Below are positions 1-5,044 of a stretch of DNA of 5,044 nt, in pieces. The notes under the pieces were generated by a model. The model did no database searches and was not told the origin of the DNA. It was given only the letters and a program-made list of their open reading frames with translations. The stretch comes from Candidatus Zixiibacteriota bacterium. Lineage in GTDB: Bacteria > Zixibacteria > MSB-5A5 > GN15 > FEB-12. The position numbers and the translations under genes are program-made. The DNA is taken from NCBI GenBank assembly GCA_023700785.1, contig JAMPYH010000213.1:1-5044 (forward strand), read 5' to 3'. Each line of letters starts with the position of its first letter. Within the stretch, counting starts at the first letter, position 1.

Positions 1-25
1 CATATTAGTCTGTCTAGATCACTCC

Positions 26-54
26 TTAACTCGCCTGGTTGTGACACGTATAGA
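26..54 (+). promoter_or_regulatory. Weak sigma70-like promoter candidate
   Basis: A TTAACT box (26-31) and a TATAGA box (49-54) are separated by 17 nt; each matches the sigma70 consensus at 4 of 6 positions. A start 6-8 nt downstream would put the RNA 5' end near 60, just inside the 5' side of the inverted repeat at 57-67. Both hexamers are imperfect and the taxon is unknown, so this is only a candidate. Frame 1 is open from the window edge to a TAA at 55-57, and frame 2 to a TGA at 89-91. The region could therefore instead be the end of an upstream gene. Confidence 0.2.
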
Positions 55-56
55 TA

Positions 57-137
57 AGGGAGTGGTGAGCGCTGGTTCGCCAGCCACCTGACGTTAGAGT
101 CGGGCATCCCCCCTCCACCACTCCCTGTTTATTTTCC
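57..137 (+). promoter_or_regulatory. Structured leader or terminator-like RNA element upstream of the kinase pair
   Basis: Positions 57-67 are the exact reverse complement of 116-126 (11 bp, containing GGGAGTGGTG / CACCACTCCC). Inside this stem are two further helices: GCTGG/CCAGC (71-75 with 80-84, TTCG loop), and a 6-bp helix with one G-U pair (87-92 with 99-104, 6-nt loop). Together they form a possible three-way junction. The closing stem is followed by a T-rich stretch, TGTTTATTTT (126-135). GGTG at 64-67 can alternatively pair with CACC at 85-88, extending the inner hairpin across a 3-nt bulge and breaking the outer stem. It may be an intrinsic terminator of an upstream gene, or an attenuator or other cis-regulatory leader for the kinases. 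No known riboswitch class was recognised. Confidence 0.4.
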
Positions 138-164
138 GCACACCGGCGCCCAACTCTCTATTCT

Positions 165-180
165 CCAGGATGAAGCTTTG
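165..180 (+). promoter_or_regulatory. Ribosome binding site selecting the TTG start of kinase 1
   Basis: CCAGGA (165-170) lies 7 nt before the TTG at 178-180, a normal Shine-Dalgarno spacing. The ATG at 170-172 overlaps this site and is out of frame. The in-frame ATG at 208 has only an AGG one base upstream, which is too close. The site therefore favours the TTG start. Confidence 0.5.
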
Positions 181-2187
181 CCGCGATCTGTCGATACTCG
201 AACAGGTATGTGGTTCTTCCCGAAACCTAAACTTCGCTCGAATCGAAGCACCGATCTGGTCGCTCGCTCCGGTTTTCTTACGCGACTGGGGAATCTGATC
301 ATTCTCCAGGCGCTTTTTGTATTTGCCGCGCTCGGCCTCATACTTTTTTATCCCAATTCCAGCAAGAACGACTCCGAGTCAGACGCGCAGACTCAGCGAT
401 TGGTCGCCGAGATGGGCGATCGGTTGCTCGAGCGATTCGAAGCGGGGGACATGACCGGCCGCGATCAGGCGGACAAGACGTTTCGTGAGGAGCTTCAGCT
501 GAACTCGGCCGGAATTACTTCGGCGGCGCTGTTTGTCGTTCAGGGGGACGGAACAGTCCGCTGCCTTGAAGCGCTTGGCGCGCAGATGCCAACCTCCGCG
601 GCGGATCAGCTTGCCGGAAGCGCTCCGCGTATCAGCGAAGAGTTGTTGCGATATGTCTCCATTGAGCCGGCAGGCTTTATTCTCTCAAGTCTCCATGACG
701 CGGAGCAGAACATTGTCTATTATCGTCCGCACAGCGAGAGCAGGATCCCCGCGGTCTTCGCGGCGACCGTCAGTCACGACCTGCTGATCTCCAGTCGCTC
801 GGAAGTTACGTACGCGCTGCTGTTGCTTTTTCTCGTATCGGTTTTGCTCTCACTGCTGACCATTTACCTCATTTGGAAGCGATTCCGTCAGCCGTTGGTG
901 CATCTCATTCGCCGCCTCGAGAAGACCGCCGACGGCGAGGTTTATTACCAACTGGAGACCGAAGGCGATATCGAGCTGAGTGTCCTCAGTAATACGTTCA
1001 ATCGATTGACCAGAACTCTCTGGTCCAATCAGCAAGAGATGAAGTCGTATAATAACCGGCTCCGCGAGATCAATTCGTCACTGCTTCAGTCTCGCCAGTT
1101 TTTGGCGACCCTGATCGACAGCTCACCGTCGGCTATAGTCGTGACCGGCAAAGACGGCCAGATTATCATTTTCAATCGGGAAGCCGCCCGGACGTTCGGA
1201 TTCTCATCCGAAAGCGCGTTGGGCAGGAATGTCAGCGAGCTCTTTAAGCAGCCGTTCGACCCGTCGATATCTCAGGACCAGACCAAGCAGGGGTTTGAGG
1301 CGATCGGACTGAAGCAGGATGGCTCAGCCTTTCCGGTTTGGGTTACCATGACACCCACCAATTCTGACGAAGGAGAGGTCTGGGCATCAGTTTACATCAT
1401 CCATGATATTACCGAGAGCCGGAGTTTCCAGGAAATGATGATCCGGCTCGATCGCTATTCAACTCGAGGAGAAATGGCCGGCGACATCGCCCATGAGATC
1501 AATAACTATCTTGCCGTGCTTTCCGGGAATCTCGAACTGTTCCCTATCCTCCTGAAGAAGGGGGATCCCGAGAAGATCGAGAAGAAGCTTGAACTGATGC
1601 GCGGTACGGTGGACCGGGTAGCCCGTTTTGCCGATGGTCTCATGGATGCCCACCGCGACGACGCGGCGCCGGAGCCAACGAGTCTCAACCAGGTCGTCGA
1701 AAATGTGGTCGCGTTCCTTAAGCCGCAAAACAAGTTCGACACGGTTGACTTCCAGACTTCGCTCAGCTCCGAACTGCCGGTCATAGACGTCGATCCAGGC
1801 CAAGTGCAACAGCTGCTGGTCAATTTGATACATAACGGTACCGACGCCGCTTTGGCCGCGGGGGAGAAGCCGGTTATTACGATCAGTACTGAGCTGCTGA
1901 TGGTGAACGGCGAACAGCTCGCGCAGGTTTCGGTCGCCGATAACGGGGACGGCGTGCCCGATGACAAGATCGAGGCGTTGTTTGCTCGCCGGTTTACGAC
2001 CAAACGCAAAGGACATGGGATCGGCCTGATCACCTGCAAGCGGATAATGGACGCGCATCACGGAGAAATCAGCTACCGATATCAGGCCGGGGCGATATTC
2101 ATCTGCCGTTTTCGCTGTGAGCGAACCGTGGTCGAGTCCGCACCGACGCCCGCCAACACTACGCCAACCGAACTGGTCCGCGCCTAA
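178..2187 (+). CDS. Membrane sensor histidine kinase (HAMP-PAS-HisKA-HATPase), first of a tandem pair
   Basis: This kinase should sense a signal outside the cytoplasmic membrane and autophosphorylate a histidine for transfer to a response regulator. Residues are numbered from the TTG start. TM1 is about 37-58, the extracytoplasmic domain 59-207 (unrecognised family), TM2 about 208-233, HAMP about 230-285, and PAS about 305-415 (SSPSAIVV...FNREAARTFGFS). The DHp H-box is GDIAHEINNYL with acceptor H439. Glu440 and Asn443 fit the ExxN kinase/phosphatase motif, but the usual Pro after Asn is Tyr444. The ATPase shows the N-box (N549, N553), G1 DNGDG (588-592), an F-box ending RFTTK (605-609) and G2 GHGIGL (612-617). 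A Pro/Thr-rich tail ends the protein. The alternative start ATG at 208 would remove ten residues. It lies about 40 nt before kinase 2, probably in one operon. Substrate and partner are unknown; the enzyme class is secure. Confidence 0.93.
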   Translation: MPRSVDTRTGMWFFPKPKLRSNRSTDLVARSGFLTRLGNLIILQALFVFAALGLILFYPNSSKNDSESDAQTQRLVAEMGDRLLERFEAGDMTGRDQADKTFREELQLNSAGITSAALFVVQGDGTVRCLEALGAQMPTSAADQLAGSAPRISEELLRYVSIEPAGFILSSLHDAEQNIVYYRPHSESRIPAVFAATVSHDLLISSRSEVTYALLLLFLVSVLLSLLTIYLIWKRFRQPLVHLIRRLEKTADGEVYYQLETEGDIELSVLSNTFNRLTRTLWSNQQEMKSYNNRLREINSSLLQSRQFLATLIDSSPSAIVVTGKDGQIIIFNREAARTFGFSSESALGRNVSELFKQPFDPSISQDQTKQGFEAIGLKQDGSAFPVWVTMTPTNSDEGEVWASVYIIHDITESRSFQEMMIRLDRYSTRGEMAGDIAHEINNYLAVLSGNLELFPILLKKGDPEKIEKKLELMRGTVDRVARFADGLMDAHRDDAAPEPTSLNQVVENVVAFLKPQNKFDTVDFQTSLSSELPVIDVDPGQVQQLLVNLIHNGTDAALAAGEKPVITISTELLMVNGEQLAQVSVADNGDGVPDDKIEALFARRFTTKRKGHGIGLITCKRIMDAHHGEISYRYQAGAIFICRFRCERTVVESAPTPANTTPTELVRA

Positions 2188-2229
2188 CTTTATCTTGCCG
2201 GGCTGTTTCCGACGCCATAGCTTTTGTCC

Positions 2230-4251
2230 ATGCATGCGACTCAGCTCCCGCAATCCCGTCTGGATCAGCGTTTCGCCATAATCATTGTCATAGCGATTGC
2301 CGTTGTTGTACTGGTGATCACCTGGGTCGGGATCAGCAAGAGCCGCAATGACAGTTATGAATTACTCGTGAGGCAAGGGGCCGCGTTTACGACCGCGCTT
2401 GCCGAGGCGTCGCAAAACGCCATTGACGCCGAACGGTATTATGACCGCCTGGTTCAACGACGCTATGCCGACCTGACGCTGACCATACTCAATGACGTAC
2501 GGCTGCAAACGCAGGCGGGGCTCACCGGATTCGCGACCACTCATGAGTTGCACGGTATATGGCTGTATTCGCGCGACAGCGGCGGAGTCCTTCAGCCCAT
2601 AGCGGCGTATAGCCGTTCAGCGTTGCCCGCGTTCGTTAGATCTGAGGCAGAGACCTTGTCGGTCACCGCGTCGTCGCAATTCGTTCAACTGCTCGACGAG
2701 CAGGCGACCGGCGAGGTTTCTCTCTATTATCTGCAGCTTAACGACAGGCAAGATCGATTGGCGATCATTGCCAGCGATGCCCGCGCGTATCAAGCTGCGC
2801 TCCGTCAAACGGGGATCGGGTACTTGTCCCAACGCATGGCGCGGGAAGAGGGAGTCGAGTACATCCTCTACCAGTCAACCGAAGGGATCATCTTTGCCTC
2901 GCGGAAACCTGGTCCGTTGTTGGCGATCGAATCCGACCCCTTTCTTCAGCAAGCACTGACGGTTGACACGACTTCCAGCCGCATATACGAGTTTCAGGGG
3001 AATAAGGTCCTTGAATTGGTGCATCCGTTTTCAACGCTCGAATACCCACAGGGCCTGTTCCGCGTTGGTCTTTCGCTGACGCGCTACACCGAGGTCTCCC
3101 GCGGCTTCGACCGACAGATGATCATTCTCTCGGCGGCGCTGTTCGGCCTGGTGATAGCGGTCGTACTCTATCTCAATAGTCGGCGCAAACGGCATGAGAT
3201 ATCTCGCGAGTTTTCACACATCAAATCTCTCACCGACCGGATATTCGAGCAGATGCAGACGGGGGTCGCCGTTATCGATCAGGCCGGCAACGTGCAGTTC
3301 GCCAATCACGCCTTTGAAGCGGCAGTCGGAGTTCGAGAACTAGTTGGAAGAAAGTGGTCAGACACTATTTCTTCAGGTGATCTCGATATGGGCAGGTTGA
3401 CCGACACTGCGTCGGAGTCCGGAGAACGCGAGGTCACACTGACGGTAGCCGGTCACCAGCGAACGCTGTTGGTTGCCTGGTCGCGCCTTACCTTTGCCGA
3501 TTCGGGCGCGACGGCGTTGGTCCTCGTAGCTTACGACATCTCCCGGATAAAACAGTACGAGCAGGAATCCTCGAGGCGCGAGCGGCTATCGGAAATGGGG
3601 AATATGGCGGCTGGAGTGGCGCATGAAATTCGCAATCCACTGAACACGATCTCGATAGCCGCCCAACGGCTGGCCGGAGAGTTTACGCCAAACGATCGAG
3701 CGGATGAATATCAACGCTTCACTCAGTCCATCCGCGCTGAGACCAAGCGACTGAATGATATCATCACCCGCTTCCTGGCATTGACCCGAGAAGAAAAAAA
3801 ACGAAGGCAGCGACTTGACCTGAAGTCGCTGATCGAAGAGTGCATGGCGCTCCCTCTGGCTGAAGCGGAGCGTGACGGTTCCAGTATCTTGATGAACCTG
3901 GCCGAGGGACTTGAAGTAGAGGCCGATAAGGACGCGCTGAAACAGGTCTTCGCGAATCTCCTCAATAACGCCAGAGAGGCGGTCGCTTCGCGCCGCGTAC
4001 TCAGGATCGAAATAGCTGCTTTTGGGGACAAAGAAAACGCGACCATCAGGTTCGCCGACAATGGGCAAGGTATTCCTGCGGAGTTACGGGAGAAAGTGTT
4101 CACTCCCTATTTTACGACGAAGGAAACCGGGACAGGGCTCGGCCTGCCGACTGTCTATCGAATCATCACCGAACACGGCGGGACAGTCAGGATCCTGGAT
4201 TCAACCGCCTCTGGCACCACTATTCAGCTAACGTTGCCGCTTTTCTCGTAG
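2230..4251 (+). CDS. Membrane sensor histidine kinase (Cache-like sensor, PAS, HisKA, HATPase), second of the pair
   Basis: This is a complete NtrB/ZraS/AtoS-like kinase. Residues are numbered from the TTG at 2224, which adds two residues; ATG 2230 is preferred, though neither start has a clear Shine-Dalgarno site. TM1 is about 16-37. The large extracytoplasmic domain (about 38-297) ends in a Cache-like PAS fold (VEYILYQSTEGIIFAS, then a GLFRVGLSL strand). TM2 is about 298-316, with no evident HAMP; a short basic, coiled linker leads to PAS at about 335-440. The H-box is canonical: AHEIRNPL with H467, E468, N471, P472. N-box N578/N582, G1 DNGQG (612-616), F-box YFTTK (629-633) and G2 GTGLGL (636-641) are all present, so it should be active. 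A slippery A-run plus hairpin lies at the DHp-ATPase junction (residues 524-535). Kinases of this type often pair with sigma54-activating regulators, but none is in view. Confidence 0.93.
   Translation: MHATQLPQSRLDQRFAIIIVIAIAVVVLVITWVGISKSRNDSYELLVRQGAAFTTALAEASQNAIDAERYYDRLVQRRYADLTLTILNDVRLQTQAGLTGFATTHELHGIWLYSRDSGGVLQPIAAYSRSALPAFVRSEAETLSVTASSQFVQLLDEQATGEVSLYYLQLNDRQDRLAIIASDARAYQAALRQTGIGYLSQRMAREEGVEYILYQSTEGIIFASRKPGPLLAIESDPFLQQALTVDTTSSRIYEFQGNKVLELVHPFSTLEYPQGLFRVGLSLTRYTEVSRGFDRQMIILSAALFGLVIAVVLYLNSRRKRHEISREFSHIKSLTDRIFEQMQTGVAVIDQAGNVQFANHAFEAAVGVRELVGRKWSDTISSGDLDMGRLTDTASESGEREVTLTVAGHQRTLLVAWSRLTFADSGATALVLVAYDISRIKQYEQESSRRERLSEMGNMAAGVAHEIRNPLNTISIAAQRLAGEFTPNDRADEYQRFTQSIRAETKRLNDIITRFLALTREEKKRRQRLDLKSLIEECMALPLAEAERDGSSILMNLAEGLEVEADKDALKQVFANLLNNAREAVASRRVLRIEIAAFGDKENATIRFADNGQGIPAELREKVFTPYFTTKETGTGLGLPTVYRIITEHGGTVRILDSTASGTTIQLTLPLFS
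3795..3831 (+). promoter_or_regulatory. Candidate programmed -1 frameshift signal inside kinase 2
   Basis: In the kinase 2 frame the codons are GAA AAA AAA CGA, giving an A_AAA_AAA slippery heptamer at 3795-3801 within an A8 run (3794-3801). After a 6-nt spacer (3802-3807), CAGCGACTT (3808-3816) pairs perfectly with AAGTCGCTG (3823-3831) across a 6-nt loop. A -1 slip would add Thr-Lys-Ala-Ala-Thr and stop at TGA 3816-3818. The +1 frame also stops at once (TGA 3821-3823). The layout resembles E. coli dnaX, where slippery A_AAA_AAG, a close hairpin and a prompt -1 stop give a shortened protein. An upstream stimulatory Shine-Dalgarno is weak at best (GAGAAG, 3788-3793). The truncated product would be about 529-531 residues and would lack the ATPase domain. 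It could equally be a site of transcriptional slippage, or chance. Confidence 0.4.
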
Positions 4252-4267
4252 CCAAAAGAAAAGCGGC
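4236..4267 (+). other. Alternative hairpin overlapping the kinase 2 stop and the terminator
   Basis: GCCGCTTTTC at 4236-4245, the last codons of kinase 2, repeats exactly at 4276-4285. The 4236-4245 copy can pair with GAAAAGCGGC (4258-4267) in a 10-bp stem with a 12-nt loop that contains the TAG stop. This stem excludes the 12-bp terminator stem because both use 4258-4267. Ribosomes finishing kinase 2 would cover the upstream copy. Whether the competition matters in the cell is inference. Confidence 0.35.
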
Positions 4268-4285
4268 TCAGGCGAGCCGCTTTTC
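4258..4285. terminator. Bidirectional intrinsic terminator between convergent genes
   Basis: GAAAAGCGGCTC (4258-4269) and GAGCCGCTTTTC (4274-4285) form a perfect 12-bp stem with a 4-nt AGGC loop. On the + strand the stem ends in CTTTTC, 6 nt past the kinase 2 stop. On the - strand the GC-rich core is followed by TTTTCTTTT, a stronger U-tract, starting 20 nt after the citrate synthase stop. It should terminate both transcripts, probably better for citrate synthase. Confidence 0.88.
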
Positions 4286-4305
4286 ATGTTAATCATCAGA
4301 CGGAA

Positions 4306-5044
4306 TCAGACCGCTACCGGCTTCTGCGCTTTCGCCTTCGCGACCTGTGCCTTCAGCCAGTCAGTGCCTACTGATTTCGGACGCGTGATCGGAGTACCGA
4401 GCGCGCGGTTCAAGACCAGCTGTGCCAGCATCCCCATCGAACGCGATACCGAGAAGAGCACCGTGTAGTAATCGAATTCCTTCAGGCCGTAGTACCACAA
4501 GAGGGCGCCGGAGGCGGCGTCAACATTGGGCCACGGATCCTTCGCCTTGCCATGCTCTTTCAGCACGCGCGGCACGACCTTGAATACGCGATCCACAGTC
4601 TGGAAGACCGGATCATTGGGCATATGCTTAGCGCCGAATTCACGGAACGCGTCGAAACGCGGATCAGTGATACGGAGAACGGCGTGACCATACCCGGGCA
4701 CGACGTGGCCGGCGTTGAGCGTTTCCCAGGCATACTTCTCGAGCTCTTCCTCGGTCGGCGCGCCTTTGAACTTCTTGATCGTCTCAAGCACCCAACCAAG
4801 GCACTCCTGATTGGCCAATCCGTGGAGGGGACCAGCCAAGCCATTCAACCCGGCGGAGACTGAGTAATACGGATCGGAGAGCGCGGAGCCGACAGTGTGG
4901 CAGGTATTCGCCGAAACGTTGCCGCCTTCGTGATCCGAGTGGAGCACGAGGTAGAGGCGCATCATGTCATACACTTCGTCCTTGTTCGGCTTCTTCTGGC
5001 CCTTTTTCACTTTGGCATCATCGATGCCGAGCATGTGGCAATAG
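4306..5044 (-). CDS. Citrate synthase, eukaryotic (mitochondrial) type, C-terminal part
   Basis: Citrate synthase condenses oxaloacetate and acetyl-CoA to citrate, the entry step of the oxidative TCA cycle, in the cytoplasm. About 245 C-terminal residues are visible. The frame stays open to the window edge (Tyr-Cys-His before the Met at 5034), so that Met is internal and the 5' part is missing; relatives are about 430-470 residues. Compared from memory with pig citrate synthase, the match is close. HSDHEGGNVSA holds the oxaloacetate-binding His. The catalytic triad is His in GPLHGLANQ (codon 4822-4824), His in GYGHAVLR (4684-4686) and Asp in PNVDAASG (4519-4521). Arginines in TDPR, SVSR and TRPKS match ligand-binding positions. 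The residue after Asp-Ala is Ala, where pig has His. The tail is Lys/Ala-rich. It ends in TGA just before the shared terminator and is convergent with the kinases, so probably functionally unrelated. Confidence 0.95.
   Translation of the reverse strand, partial: YCHMLGIDDAKVKKGQKKPNKDEVYDMMRLYLVLHSDHEGGNVSANTCHTVGSALSDPYYSVSAGLNGLAGPLHGLANQECLGWVLETIKKFKGAPTEEELEKYAWETLNAGHVVPGYGHAVLRITDPRFDAFREFGAKHMPNDPVFQTVDRVFKVVPRVLKEHGKAKDPWPNVDAASGALLWYYGLKEFDYYTVLFSVSRSMGMLAQLVLNRALGTPITRPKSVGTDWLKAQVAKAKAQKPVAV

Noticed and set aside
58..120. tRNA or tmRNA 3' end, suggested by GGTTCG and CTCCACCA
   Set aside because: GGTTCG is the loop of a 5-bp hairpin and not a T-arm with a 7-nt loop. No acceptor pairing places CCA at the end, and CCA continues into the closing stem.
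170..298. ATG-initiated 42-codon frame overlapping the start of kinase 1
   Set aside because: Its ATG overlaps the AGGA motif, so it has no usable ribosome binding site. It encodes nothing recognisable and overlaps kinase 1 out of frame.
208..2187. ATG 208 as the start of kinase 1
   Set aside because: It is possible and would remove only ten residues, but the TTG at 178 has a correctly spaced CCAGGA while 208 has none. It is kept only as an alternative.
1459..2253. 264-codon open frame on the - strand across kinase 1
   Set aside because: It is a shadow of the kinase catalytic region: no recognisable domain, and antisense to highly conserved H-, N- and G-box codons.
3586..4103. Two overlapping - strand open frames opposite kinase 2
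   Set aside because: They are antisense shadows of the DHp/ATPase region and their translations resemble no known protein.
4552..4863. 103-codon + strand open frame opposite citrate synthase
   Set aside because: It is antisense to the catalytic core of a clearly real gene and encodes no recognisable protein.
4306..5034. Met at 5034 as the true start of citrate synthase
   Set aside because: The frame remains open to the window edge, and the residues around this Met match an internal position of the mitochondrial enzyme (a MLG motif). The N-terminal half simply lies outside.
1..5044. CRISPR array, insertion sequence or phage signature
   Set aside because: No spaced direct repeats, transposase motifs or terminal inverted repeats were seen; the window is ordinary chromosomal coding DNA.

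Overview
The window holds two complete membrane sensor histidine kinase genes in tandem on the + strand, followed by the 3' part of a convergent citrate synthase gene on the - strand. It is a bacterial chromosome segment. The citrate synthase is of the mitochondrial (eukaryotic) type, which is known in some bacteria such as Geobacteraceae. With the multi-domain Cache/PAS kinases and moderate-to-high GC, this suggests a deltaproteobacterium-like lineage or an uncultured FCB-group phylum such as Zixibacteria. That placement is inference only and cannot be settled from the sequence here.

Layout. Positions 1-177 contain no recognisable gene. A weak promoter-like pair (26-54) is followed by a compact, potentially three-way-junction RNA fold (57-126) and a T-rich tract. 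This could be the terminator of an unseen upstream gene or a structured leader for the kinase genes. Kinase 1 (178-2187, TTG start) has TM - periplasmic sensor - TM - HAMP - PAS - DHp - ATPase. After a short gap of about 40 bases, kinase 2 (2230-4251) has TM - Cache-like periplasmic sensor - TM - PAS - DHp - ATPase. The two are probably co-transcribed. Both keep the phospho-acceptor His and the ATP-binding boxes. No response regulator is visible, so the partner must lie outside the window. A 12-bp bidirectional terminator (4258-4285) separates kinase 2 from the citrate synthase gene (4306 to beyond 5044).

The most interesting signal lies inside kinase 2. An A_AAA_AAA slippery heptamer (3795-3801) is followed after 6 nt by a perfect 9-bp hairpin (3808-3831), with a -1 frame stop inside that hairpin. 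This is the architecture of the dnaX-type programmed -1 frameshift, and it sits at the boundary between the DHp and ATPase domains. If functional, the gene would make both a full kinase and a roughly 530-residue sensor-PAS-DHp form without the ATPase domain. No experimental or comparative support is available here.
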